A stretch of DNA of 64,000 nucleotides from contig DATASQ010000022.1 in the NCBI GenBank assembly GCA_036269135.1, positions 62,001-126,000 on the forward strand, given 5' to 3'. The position numbers were made by a program, and so were the translations under genes. Origin of the DNA: Palsa-343 sp036269135. GTDB lineage: Bacteria > Acidobacteriota > Terriglobia > Terriglobales > Acidobacteriaceae. Numbering within the stretch: position 1 is the stretch's first letter; each line of letters starts with the position of its first letter. Below, piece after piece: positions 18,201 through 26,316 of the stretch. The notes under the pieces are model-generated. The model saw only the letters and a program-made list of their open reading frames with translations, was not told where the DNA came from and did not search any database.

Positions 18201-19450
18201 GTCACCGCCTGCGCCGTTGCGCTGGTGTTGATCGTCACGTCCCCGAACGAAAGACTGGCTGCGCTCACGCTGATTGCCGGCGATCCTGTGACCGGAGGCG
18301 CGCTCAGCTGCAGGGCGAAGTTCGCCGACGCTCCGTCCCCGGTAGCCGTCAGTGTTGCGGTCTGGGCCGAACTCACTGCCGAAGCCGTGGCCCGGAAGGT
18401 CGCGCTCGTCGCATTGGCCGCAACTGTCGCGGAAGCCGGTACCGTCACTGCCGTGCTGCTGCTGCTCAGCGTCACCGTCTCGCCGCCGGTGGGCGCCGCG
18501 CCGCTCAGCGTCACGGTGCAGGTGTCGGTTCCAGCGCCCGTCAGGCTCGCGTCGCTGCAGCTCAGGCTCTGCACCGCCTGCAGTGTTGGCGCTATCGGAG
18601 AAGCAGGGGACGCCTCCGTGTAGGCGTAGTCCTCGTCTTGCCAGGTGCCGTTAATCTCCGAAAGCAGCCGCACGTACAAAGTCGCGCCGCTCGTCGGCAG
18701 CCCCGCCACCTGCATCGAACCCGTGGTGCTGCCGGCCGAATAGGTTCCCACATTGGCCGACCCGGCGCCCGTCGTTCCCACCCATAGCTGATACGCCGAC
18801 ACGCCGCTGCCCGCATTCCATGTGAACGTTGCCGACGATCCCGTCAGCGTGCTTCCCGGCGTCGGGCTCACCATCGTGGCCGGTGCGGTCGCCGCCGATC
18901 CTGCCGCCATTCCCGTCCCGCTCAGCGCGATCGTCCCGCTCGCGCCCGTCGATGCATCGCTGGTGTACTGCACGGTTCCTGTGACAGCGCCCGCCGCAGT
19001 CGGGGCAAACGCCAGATTGATGCTGACAATATTGCCCGGCGCCACCGTGATCGGCAGCGACCCCAGCCCGGTGATCGCGAACGGCTGACCGCTCACCGTG
19101 ATGGCCGAAACCTGCAGAGACGCAGTCCCGCTGTTGGTCAGGGTCACCGATGACGTCCCCGTCTTGCCCACGGTCACGTTTCCAAACGTCACCGATGTGG
19201 CGGAAACCACCAGCGTGCCCGTGCCCGACGCGGCGACACTCGGCGTCGCGACAATGGACCCGCAGCCCGAGAGTGCGATCGACAAACAGGCGACCGCCAT
19301 GGCTGCCAGAGCTGCACCCCATCGGGGCACTCGCGCTGAAACTCGTGAGCGCTGTGACCGCTCGAAACGTCTCTTGCATGAAGAGAAAGAGAAGAAAGAA
19401 GAAAAAGGGCCCTTAGAGCGCAGGGGGGGAGCAAATCGTACCGCGTGCAT
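15293..19450 (-). CDS. Giant exported lipoprotein with choice-of-anchor-D / Ig-like repeats and C-terminal FN3
   Basis: 1,385 residues. A long basic N-region precedes the hydrophobic AALAAMAVACLSIALSGCGS, with a lipobox-like LSGC around residues 60-63, so it is probably lipid-anchored after export. The body alternates ~100-residue choice-of-anchor-D domains (SFGDVTINTSATAQAVTL, PVTLNPGQS) with ~100-residue Ig-like domains (CTVTLSAAAGTGGQ). The pair is repeated five times with a ~202-residue period. The C-terminal ~85 residues are a fibronectin type III domain (VALTWVAPASSSDPVVGYKV). The ATG at 19450 is preceded by GAGGTGAGG; a start nearer the hydrophobic core is possible. The function is unknown; surface or matrix interaction is inferred from architecture. 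It is transcribed toward the dehydrogenase gene. Confidence 0.82.
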   Translation of the reverse strand: MHAVRFAPPLRSKGPFSSFFSFSSCKRRFERSQRSRVSARVPRWGAALAAMAVACLSIALSGCGSIVATPSVAASGTGTLVVSATSVTFGNVTVGKTGTSSVTLTNSGTASLQVSAITVSGQPFAITGLGSLPITVAPGNIVSINLAFAPTAAGAVTGTVQYTSDASTGASGTIALSGTGMAAGSAATAPATMVSPTPGSTLTGSSATFTWNAGSGVSAYQLWVGTTGAGSANVGTYSAGSTTGSMQVAGLPTSGATLYVRLLSEINGTWQDEDYAYTEASPASPIAPTLQAVQSLSCSDASLTGAGTDTCTVTLSGAAPTGGETVTLSSSSTAVTVPASATVAANATSATFRATASAVSSAQTATLTATGDGASANFALQLSAPPVTGSPAISVSAASLSFGDVTINTSATAQAVTLTSSGTAALTIDSATATGSGFAVTGGTFPVTLNPGQSTTVMVHFAPTATGAAIGALSIASNAATQVVSLSGTGDATAGVLSALSCSTNAYTQAGMDACTVTLTATAGAGGQVVNLSSSSSSVTVPASVTVPANTTSAAFTATVATVSTTTTASLSATASGVTRTFALQLTAESPQLTLSTASLSFGDQTVNTSTTQTVTLTSSGTAALTINAATLTGTGFTATGASFPATLNPGQSVTLTVNFDPTSTGATSGSIAISSNAATGGTRTVALSGTATAAAGVLSALTCGTSSYTQAGTDSCTVTLSAAAGTGGQVVNLSSSSSSVTVPASVTVPANATSAAFTATVAAVSTTATATLSATAGAETKTFALQLTAGTPQLTLSTTSLAFGDVTINTSATPQPVTLTSSGTAALTINAATLSGAGFTITGASFPVTLNPGQSATVMVHFEPTATGVASGSLSIASNAGTGTTQVVSLGGTGDAAPGVLSALSCSTSSYTQAGTDTCTVTLSAAAGTGGQAVSLSSSSSSVTLPASVTVAANATSAVFTATVAAVSTTETATVSATAGSVTKTFALQLTGGSPQLTLSTTSLSFGDQTVDTSTTQTVTLTSSGTSALTINSATLAGTGFTMTGGNLPATLNPGQTVTLTVKFDPTSTGAASGSITVNSNAGTGGTSVVSLSGTGDAAPGVLSAVSCTNASLSGATTDACTVTLNAAAASGGLVVSLSSNNSAVTVPASVTVAASATTASFNATATAVSTAATATLTATAGGVTKTFALQLSVSGPALTLGSSTIAFGSVDLNTPATQTVTLTSSGTSALTLSAGSLAGTGFTMSGVTFPVTLNPGQSATLDLQFDPVAAGAVTGSVTLTSNATAGTTTLISLTGTGAAAPVTYSVALTWVAPASSSDPVVGYKVYRATGGGAYTVLTSSTVTGTAYTDASVASGIAYSYEVTSVDASGVESTPSNVWTGTIP
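15640..18300 (-). repeat. Five ~600-base coding repeats (anchor-D plus Ig-like module)
   Basis: The octamer GGATTCAG, part of the codons for LNPGQ, recurs at 15681, 16287, 16893, 17502 and 18099 on the + strand. The spacings are 606, 606, 609 and 597 bases, all multiples of three. Surrounding sequence is highly similar in each unit. This explains the 202-residue protein period and marks a site prone to recombination or assembly collapse. Outer limits are approximate. Confidence 0.85.
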
Positions 19451-20198
19451 CTACCTCACCTCGTACAAAAAGCGTTCAGCAACGTTCAGCAAGAGAGCTC
19501 AGACCTCGGTTCATCCCCGGGACATCGATAACCCTTGATCCGGATCGCGAGAACCCATCGACAACTGCTTGCCCTGGTAACCGTGGTCTGTTCAAAGAGC
19601 GAACTGAGCGAATGATGGTGATTCGCCTGAAGGCACGCAGGTCACCACTTTTGTTGACAGGTTGTTACCTGAGTCATATCCATGACAAGTCATTGGTTTT
19701 CTATTGTTTAAATGATTTGTGATCTGGCATGTTACTAACCATACAATCACTATTCGGTGTAAGAATTGCCGGACTTGTAGCGAAATCTTACCAGCGAAAG
19801 TAATGCAGTAAATGATTACGATGGTGCTATTTGCACGAAAAGAGCAGCACTTCGGGAATCGAGAGTAACGCCGGGCTCTCCTCGCCCGCGCTTCGCCGCG
19901 CTCCGCGCCCGGGAAACCGGCTCGACCCCTCAGCTCAGGCGGACAAGAGCAGGGAACTGAGAAGGATGGCGCAGGGTCTCCGAGGAAAATAAGAACCCGC
20001 ATGCGTGAGGGGGGAGCTCCGTTTCCGGTTGAGAATCCGATCCGCAAGGACACCGTTCAGAGGCGTTGATCGATTTACCCAGAACTGATCACCGAACTGG
20101 TGTACTATTTGGATTTCCCGCCGCTATTCGCTCCAAACTCCTGATTGGTCGTCCGCCCGCAGCAGGGAGTCGTCTCGGCAGGACTCGGGCGCAGTCCT
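19451..20198. other. 748-base divergent intergenic region, AT-rich in the middle
   Basis: It separates the giant lipoprotein (-) from the DeoR regulator (+). A tandem direct repeat CGTTCAGCAA x2 lies at 19473-19492, about 25 bases upstream of the lipoprotein start. From ~19620 to 19850 base composition turns clearly AT-rich, with a + strand TTGACA (19654-19659), a 17-base spacer and a weak TATCCA. Short palindromes CAGGT-TGTT-ACCTG and ATGAC-AA-GTCAT overlap that spacer and look operator-like. A GC-rich stretch follows. No gene is supported. Confidence 0.5.
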
Positions 20199-20984
20199 AT
20201 GAACGATGCTCTCAATCGCCGGTCCGAGCAGATCATCAAGCATCTCCTGCGTACTGGCACTGCCACCATCGAAGACCTGCTCGCGCTGGTGGGCTCGTCC
20301 GCGCCGAGCATTCGCAGGGATCTGGCCCGGCTGGAGGGCCGCGGCCTTATTCGCCGCACCCATGGGGGCGCCGAGCTGGTTGAGCCGCTTCTCTATGAGC
20401 CGTTTCGCTACGACAGCTCTTTTCTGGCTCGCGAGCAGCGTTATGCCGCGGAGAAACGGCGTATCGGCGTAGCCGCCGCGGAGATGGTCGAGACCGGAGA
20501 AACGGTCGGTCTGACCGCGGGCACCACCACAACCCATATCGGCCGCAGCCTTCGCCACAGGGGAAAAATTCAGGTCATCACCAATGCCCTCAATATCGGC
20601 ATGGAACTCTGCAACCAGCCCGGCATTCGCACCTACCTCACCGGCGGAGTGGTCCCCTGGGCGTGGTCCTTCTCACTCACCGGCAACACGGCGCTCGCGT
20701 TTCTCGACGATGTGTACATGGACAAGACCTTCCTCAGCGTGATCGGCCTCGATGCGGAACGCGGCGCTACCACCCTCGAGACCGACGAAGCGTTGGTGTT
20801 TCGCAAAATGCTGAAGCACTCAAAGCAGGTGATTGCGGTTGCCGACTCCAGCAAAATCGGCAAGGTAAGCCCGGCATTTATTTGCCCTATCAACGAAATC
20901 CACCTCCTGATCACCGATACCGGCGCGTCGCCCGAGGCGTTAGAGCCCTTCCAACGCCAGGGTATCCGAATTGTAAGTGTTTGA
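20199..20984 (+). CDS. DeoR-family transcriptional regulator
   Basis: 261 residues. The start at MNDALNRRSEQI was chosen because the helix-turn-helix begins at once; an upstream in-frame ATG adds 18 residues without family similarity. The N-terminal DeoR HTH reads IIKHLLRTGTATIEDLLALV, SSAPSIRRDLARLEGRGLI and RRTHGGA. The C-terminal DeoRC effector domain contains VGLTAGTTTTHI, NALNIGMEL and GLDAERGATTLETDEALVFR. Members usually repress sugar genes and respond to a phosphorylated sugar. The nearest likely target is the TonB receptor that starts 280 bases downstream. The effector is unknown. Confidence 0.9.
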   Translation: MNDALNRRSEQIIKHLLRTGTATIEDLLALVGSSAPSIRRDLARLEGRGLIRRTHGGAELVEPLLYEPFRYDSSFLAREQRYAAEKRRIGVAAAEMVETGETVGLTAGTTTTHIGRSLRHRGKIQVITNALNIGMELCNQPGIRTYLTGGVVPWAWSFSLTGNTALAFLDDVYMDKTFLSVIGLDAERGATTLETDEALVFRKMLKHSKQVIAVADSSKIGKVSPAFICPINEIHLLITDTGASPEALEPFQRQGIRIVSV

Positions 20985-21077
20985 AAGCAAACACGTCTGC
21001 TGTCTTCCGGTACAAATTCACCCCCCGTTTTCCTCTTACCGCGTTGATCATTTCCCCCTGATCTGTTCATTTTTCAC

Positions 21078-21106
21078 TTGTGATTCATCAATTCCCGTCC
21101 TATGCT
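21078..21106 (+). promoter_or_regulatory. Candidate promoter for TonB receptor 1
   Basis: TTGTGA, a 17-base spacer and TATGCT, each box matching 4 of 6 consensus bases, lie about 160 bases before the receptor start in a locally AT-rich stretch. Moderate support only. Confidence 0.4.
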
Positions 21107-21264
21107 TGCTCCTCATAGTTAAAAACTGAGCAGTCGCAGGCGTGTCAACAGACCGGACAGACCGCGTCTCCCCCGGGAAACGCGACGCGGATCCGGCTCC
21201 GATTGCGGGTTGAGTTAGAGACTCCGCGCTGCTCATTCACCTTTTTGGAGGAGGTCACACACCA

Positions 21265-24200
21265 ATGATGAAGGTCGAATCGATTTCTCATGCCCCGACG
21301 CAGTTCCGCAGGATTCTCCATTGGCCGCCCGGCAGGAGACACTTTGCCGCTCTGGTCATCGCCCTGGCCGCCCTGCTGATCGCCCCCTGCGTGCAGGGAC
21401 AGGAACTGCAGGGAACACTCACAGGCACGGTCAGCGATTCCAGCGGAGCGGTTATTGCCCACGCCACCGTCACTCTCGCTCTCAGCGGCGTCGGCGGCCA
21501 GACGCGCGTCGTGCAAACCGACGCCAGCGGGAGTTACACGGCGACGAATCTTCCGCCCGGCACCTACAGCGTCACCGTCGCAGCTCCGGGCTTCTCCACG
21601 GCCACCCAGCAAAACGTAATTCTCAATGTGGCGCAGCAGCGGGCAGTCAATGTGCAGCTCAAGGCGGGATCCGCCACCCAAACCGTCATCGTGCAGGAAA
21701 ACCCGGTCGCCATCGACACTACGTCCAGTTCTCAGGCGGGCACCATCGACGGAACCCAGGTGCGTGAGCTGGAACTGGTCAACCGCAACTTTCAGCAGTT
21801 AGTCACCCTGCAGCCCGGCGTAGTCAACAATCTGGGCGATCAGCCCGGCTTCGGCCTGGGCAGCGTCTCGTCTATCTCCGTCAACGGAGCGCGGGAGACA
21901 GCTAATAACTGGTCGGTCGACGGGGCGGACATCAATGACAGCGGCTCCAACGCCACGCTGCTGAATATTCCCTCCATCGATGCTATTCAGGAGTTCACCC
22001 TCGAGCGCAGCTCCTACGACGCCAGCTTCGGCCGCTCCGGCGGCGGACAAATTGTCGTCGCCACCCGCTCCGGCACCAGCAGTTTCCATGGCACGGCGTA
22101 TGAATTCGCGCGGAACGAAAACACCAACGCCAATTCTTACTTCAACAACCTGGGCGGAGTGCCCCGCTCGCCCGATCACTACAACGATTTCGGTTTCACC
22201 CTGGGCGGGCCGCTGATGATCCCGCACCTCTACAACACCGACAGAAAGAAGACCTTCTTCTTCTGGTCCGAAGAATGGCGCAAGACCTCGGAGCCGACCA
22301 CCAACGACGTGCCCGCGGCTACCCCTTCTGAACTGGCCGGCACCTTTGCCACCACCCCCACTAACTACGCGGCCACCCTGGCGGCGGTCGGCCCCTCATG
22401 CGTCAGTGCCTATACGACCCTGACCACATCTCCCACTCCCACCGGATACGCCACCGCCAATCCCTCCTGCTACAGTTCCAACGCCAAGGTCTACGTCAGC
22501 CAGATCGTGAGCAAGAACCCGTCCAACTTCACCTCGGCGAGCAATGGGTTCACCTACGGCTATCAGCTTGCCGGTTACTCGACGCTGAATAACTTCCGCC
22601 AGGACCTGGTGCGGGTGGACCACTACTTCAACGACAAGCTCCACTTCTTCGCGCGCGCCATGCAGGACGACGTTCCCGAAAACCTGCCCACCGGCTTGTG
22701 GGGCGGCGCCAACTATCCTGATGTGGTCAACGTCGCCATCAACGCCCCGGGCAAGAACGTGGTCGGCAACCTGACCTGGACCATCTCGCCAAAGATGGTG
22801 AATGAGGTCGAGTTTGCCTACTCGCAGGGCACCATCGCCGGCAATCTTTCCGGGCCGGCCAACTCGCCCAGCCTGCTTTCTTCCCTGACCAACAAGTACG
22901 CCTATACCGATCCCTACGGCCGCATCCCCAGCGTCTCGATTCTGGATGGTTCGGTCACCGTGGTTTCCCAGGGAAGCGCTCCCTACTTCGAGCGCAATCT
23001 TGATCGCAACATCTTCGACAACTTCACCTACACCGCGGGCCCCCACACCATCCGTGCCGGAGTCACGGCGCAGCAGATGCTCAAGACGGAGGACGCCTCG
23101 GAAGGCAACCCCGGTTTTAACTTCAATACGTGGGGCGACTTCCTTCTGGGCGACGCAACCCAATACAGCCAGGCCAGCCGCGATATCGTTCCCGATCTAC
23201 AGTTCTGGAATACCGAAGCCTACGTCGAGGACAACTGGAAGGCAGCCCGCAACCTCACCGTCAATCTGGGTGTGCGCTGGTCGCGCTTCCCATCGCCGTC
23301 GGACGCGAAGAACACCCTCGTGAACTTCGATCCTTCCCTCTACAATCCGAATGCGGCTCCCGCGCTGGACGCCAGCGGGAACTTCGTTGCCGGCCAGGCC
23401 TTCACCCCCGCTACCTATGCCAATGGGTTGATCTTTCCCAAGGGCGCGGCCTGCACGGCGGCCAAGGCCATCTCCAGCCAGGTTACCTGCTCGCCTTACG
23501 GATCGCTGGTCAACCCCAATAACAACTGGAATTTCGGCCCCCGCATCGGATTTGCCTGGACCCCGCCCATCAACAACGGTGAAACTGTGCTGCGCGGCGG
23601 CTTCGGCATCTTCTACGATCGCGTTCTCGACGGCATCTGGGAACAGAATGCCTTCGGCGACCCGCCGCTGGTGCAGACAACCACCATCACCAATACCAGC
23701 TTCGACAATCCTCTCGGCGCAGGAACCGCCGCGCCGCCGGGGTTATCGCCGAATCCTCTTACCACCACCGGCGACCCAACCTTCAAAGTCCCCTCCTACG
23801 CGGACTTTAACCTCTCGGGCGAACAGCAAGTCAACGGCAACACCACCCTCGAGATTGCTTACGTCGGCTCCCTGGCGCGGCACATGCCGGGCGAACTGGA
23901 TCTCAATATGCCCACCCTGGGCAAGCGCTTCGCCAATCCATCGGCTCCGCTGAACAACATTCGCAATTACCTCGGGTATTCGGATTTCCATACCCGCCTG
24001 CCTGTCTTTACCTCCAACTACAACTCGCTGCAGGTCTCGCTCAACCATCGTTCGCGCGACCTCCAGGCTGGCCTTGCGTATACGTGGTCGAAGAACCTGA
24101 CCGACCAGTACCAGGATCGCGGAGTGGCGAATACCTACACGTGGAATCCGAATCTGGACTACGGTAACTCCGGACTGAATGAACCGCAGATCTTCGTGGC

Positions 24201-24765
24201 CAATTTCGTCTACAAGGAGCCGTTCTTCCTCACCCAGCATGGCCTGCCGGGGCATCTGCTCGGCGGCTGGGAGATCTCGGGCATCACCACCTTCGAGTCC
24301 GGATCCTCGTTCAACGCGTACCAGGTTACGGATCCCTACGGTTGCGTGCCCGATGCAACCACTGCCAACGGATGCGAGGCAGGTACTTATCCCGGCGGTC
24401 TTGGCATCAACGGTCCCAACTACGACATCCTGGCTCGTCCTGATCAGACCAAGCAGGTTCACCTGATCAAGAAGGGCCTCAACTACTTTGATACCTCCGC
24501 CTTCACGCCTGCCGTGGGTCACTTTGGCAGTGAGTCGGCTGGGAATATCCTTGGACCCGGCCTGGAGAAGGTCGACCTGGGCCTGATGAAGAACTTTGCC
24601 ATCGGCGAGAGGGTTAGTCTCCAGATGCGCGCAGAGTCCTTCAACGTCTTCAACCACACCAGCTTCACCGGCGTTGACAACGGGCTGACCGATGGAACTT
24701 TCGGCCAGGTCACCGGTGCACACGATCCGCGACTCATGCAGTTCAGCAGCAAGCTGTATTTCTAA
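21265..24765 (+). CDS. TonB-dependent receptor, Oar-like, with carboxypeptidase-regulatory N-terminus
   Basis: 1,166 residues. A strong GGAGGAGG ribosome site lies 11 bases before the ATG. A signal peptide (FAALVIALAALLIAPCVQGQ) is followed by a carboxypeptidase-regulatory beta-sandwich (TLTGTVSDSSGAVIAHATVT, YTATNLPPGTYSVTVAAPGF), a plug domain (LELVNRNFQQLVTLQPGV, SINGARETANNWSVDG-like) and a ~900-residue beta-barrel ending in the aromatic SKLYF expected of outer-membrane proteins. No separate TonB box is evident. Such receptors take up polymers or oligosaccharides and are abundant in Terriglobia. The substrate is unknown; a DeoR regulator upstream suggests a carbohydrate. A strong terminator follows. 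Confidence 0.92.
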   Translation: MMKVESISHAPTQFRRILHWPPGRRHFAALVIALAALLIAPCVQGQELQGTLTGTVSDSSGAVIAHATVTLALSGVGGQTRVVQTDASGSYTATNLPPGTYSVTVAAPGFSTATQQNVILNVAQQRAVNVQLKAGSATQTVIVQENPVAIDTTSSSQAGTIDGTQVRELELVNRNFQQLVTLQPGVVNNLGDQPGFGLGSVSSISVNGARETANNWSVDGADINDSGSNATLLNIPSIDAIQEFTLERSSYDASFGRSGGGQIVVATRSGTSSFHGTAYEFARNENTNANSYFNNLGGVPRSPDHYNDFGFTLGGPLMIPHLYNTDRKKTFFFWSEEWRKTSEPTTNDVPAATPSELAGTFATTPTNYAATLAAVGPSCVSAYTTLTTSPTPTGYATANPSCYSSNAKVYVSQIVSKNPSNFTSASNGFTYGYQLAGYSTLNNFRQDLVRVDHYFNDKLHFFARAMQDDVPENLPTGLWGGANYPDVVNVAINAPGKNVVGNLTWTISPKMVNEVEFAYSQGTIAGNLSGPANSPSLLSSLTNKYAYTDPYGRIPSVSILDGSVTVVSQGSAPYFERNLDRNIFDNFTYTAGPHTIRAGVTAQQMLKTEDASEGNPGFNFNTWGDFLLGDATQYSQASRDIVPDLQFWNTEAYVEDNWKAARNLTVNLGVRWSRFPSPSDAKNTLVNFDPSLYNPNAAPALDASGNFVAGQAFTPATYANGLIFPKGAACTAAKAISSQVTCSPYGSLVNPNNNWNFGPRIGFAWTPPINNGETVLRGGFGIFYDRVLDGIWEQNAFGDPPLVQTTTITNTSFDNPLGAGTAAPPGLSPNPLTTTGDPTFKVPSYADFNLSGEQQVNGNTTLEIAYVGSLARHMPGELDLNMPTLGKRFANPSAPLNNIRNYLGYSDFHTRLPVFTSNYNSLQVSLNHRSRDLQAGLAYTWSKNLTDQYQDRGVANTYTWNPNLDYGNSGLNEPQIFVANFVYKEPFFLTQHGLPGHLLGGWEISGITTFESGSSFNAYQVTDPYGCVPDATTANGCEAGTYPGGLGINGPNYDILARPDQTKQVHLIKKGLNYFDTSAFTPAVGHFGSESAGNILGPGLEKVDLGLMKNFAIGERVSLQMRAESFNVFNHTSFTGVDNGLTDGTFGQVTGAHDPRLMQFSSKLYF

Positions 24766-24789
24766 TCCAGCCGCGCTGTTGCTCAATCG

Positions 24790-24823
24790 AAGGCCGGAGC
24801 GTCAGCTCCGGCCTTACTTTTTT
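24790..24823 (+). terminator. Intrinsic terminator after TonB receptor 1
   Basis: An 11-base perfect stem AAGGCCGGAGC / GCTCCGGCCTT with loop GTCA is followed by ACTTTTTT. It overlaps the last codons of the convergent TPR gene. Confidence 0.9.
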
Positions 24824-26040
24824 GGATGGCCGGTCGTGGCCGTGGCTGCGGCGCCGGGCACGGGGGCCATCAGGTTTACCAGAGCCGTATTTTCCGCCTG
24901 GTTCAGGCTGCCCGCTCGTCCGAATTCGCGTTTCGCCTCGGCCATATTCCCCATCACTCGGTACAGCCGCCCCAGTTGCCAGTGAACATCGACGTCTTTC
25001 GGTTGAAGCGCCTCGGCCGCCTTCAACTCCCGCAGCGCATCCTCGAGCCGCCCGCGCTTCGCATCGATCTCTCCCAGATCCAGCCTGGCCATGAACACCC
25101 CAGGATCGCCTCGTACGATCTTTTCCAGCAGCGTCTGCGCCTGATCGATCTGGTCCATGTGCAGTTCGGAATCCGCAAGGTACTGCTGGGCGTTGGTGTA
25201 GTCCGGATTATTTCCCAGCTCCGTCTCAAACTCCCGCGCGGCCTCCTTGTACTGCTTCCGCGTCCACAGCAGATAGCCCAGCCCAAAATGCACATTCGGC
25301 TCTTTGGGATTGGCGGCAATCGCCGCGCGAAACTCCCGGATCGCGCCGTCGCTGTCCTTCATCGCGTCCAGCGCCTCGCCCACCAGCACATCGGCCTCAG
25401 CCGACTCCGCATTGATGGCGATGATGCGATGGTAGGTATCGATCACGCACTGGAACTGATGCGAGATCAGGCAGCTGTGGGCTAAAGTCAAAAGCAGCGT
25501 CAGGTTCTGCGGGTCCGACGCCGCCGCCTCCATCAGGTATGGCGTCGCCGCTCGATACTCGCCCAGGCCGTAGTGCGACATGCCCAGCAGCAGCGTCAGC
25601 CGGTCGCTCTCGGCAGAGCGCGCCGGCTGCGCCTTCAACATCGGCTCAAAAATGTGAATCGCCTCCCGGTATTCGCCGCCTTTGAAGTAAGCCAGCCCCA
25701 GGTTCAGCCGCAGGCCGGGCATCGCCGGATCGAGCGCCAGCGCCTTGTGGTAGAAAGCCTCGGCCGCCGCGTAATGTTCCTGGCGCGCCTCCAGGAACCC
25801 GATATGCGCCAGAGGCTCCGGATTCGATGGGGAATCCGCGGCCAGCTTGCGCCACGCCGCTTCCGCCTCGACGTTTTTCCCCTCGCGTTCCAGCGCAAAC
25901 GCTGCCGCGCCTGAATTGCTTTGAGCCGCCGCCGCCTGTGACCACCCAGCCACCACCAGCGCCGGCAACCACGCCATAGCCTGCACGAGTGAAAGCCGCC
26001 GCCGGCGACGCGAAGCAGAGTGCGAATCCTTCAGACCCAT
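24814..26040 (-). CDS. Exported TPR-repeat protein
   Basis: 408 residues from MGLKDSHSASRR, chosen because AGGAT lies upstream and an export signal follows (SLVQAMAWLPALVVAGWSQAAAAQ). The longer in-frame start adds 22 residues with no support. The body is a string of tetratricopeptide repeats, for example NPEPLAHIGFLEARQEHYAAAEAFYHKAL and VHWQLGRLYRVMGNMAEAKREF, from ~residue 50 to 390. It probably acts as a periplasmic scaffold. The partner is unknown. It converges on TonB receptor 1, a common pairing in Acidobacteriota, and shares the terminator region with it. Confidence 0.85.
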   Translation of the reverse strand: MGLKDSHSASRRRRRLSLVQAMAWLPALVVAGWSQAAAAQSNSGAAAFALEREGKNVEAEAAWRKLAADSPSNPEPLAHIGFLEARQEHYAAAEAFYHKALALDPAMPGLRLNLGLAYFKGGEYREAIHIFEPMLKAQPARSAESDRLTLLLGMSHYGLGEYRAATPYLMEAAASDPQNLTLLLTLAHSCLISHQFQCVIDTYHRIIAINAESAEADVLVGEALDAMKDSDGAIREFRAAIAANPKEPNVHFGLGYLLWTRKQYKEAAREFETELGNNPDYTNAQQYLADSELHMDQIDQAQTLLEKIVRGDPGVFMARLDLGEIDAKRGRLEDALRELKAAEALQPKDVDVHWQLGRLYRVMGNMAEAKREFGRAGSLNQAENTALVNLMAPVPGAAATATTGHPKK

Positions 26041-26129
26041 TGCGCTAAATCCTACTATCAGACCCGTCCGGAACCCGTGCATTGTGCCAATTTGAGCCCA
26101 TCGCATCGGCAGCCAGGCACAACCGCGGG

Positions 26130-26316
26130 GGGCGGGCGACTTGCCAGGTCAACGTCAGCAGTTCGGGCTTTCGGCCTCTGGAAGAGCAGGACGCCCTGAC
26201 CGTCGGGCAAAGGGCTGGCGAAGACTTTCACCTGGAACTGGGCTCGACCCAGCGGACCATTCAGGTAGAGGCAGGGGAGTCATCACTCTCTCCTGACGAT
26301 GCTTCCATCAGGAATG
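26130..26316 (+). pseudogene. Remnant of a TonB-receptor carboxypeptidase-regulatory domain
   Basis: In the frame starting at 26142 the translation contains CQVNVSSSGFRPLEEQ, LTVGQRAGEDFHLELGS, TQRTIQVEA and LSPDDAS. This is the expected run of the regulatory domain and plug entrance of Oar-like receptors, compare YSVTVAAPGF in receptor 1. Upstream there is no signal peptide or start, and downstream the frame runs into the 3' end of the efflux gene without a plug or barrel. It is a ~60-residue scrap, probably left by deletion. Confidence 0.7.

Noticed and set aside
19592..20053. A 153-codon - strand frame in the AT-rich intergenic region
   Set aside because: It is Cys/Arg/Pro-rich in one part and Ile-rich in another, tracking base composition, and has no ribosome site or motif.
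26030..26050. A TTGCGCTAAAT resembling the fucose operator before the TPR gene
   Set aside because: It lacks the AGCGCT core, falls on the start and ribosome site of the gene, and has no -35 at the conserved distance.
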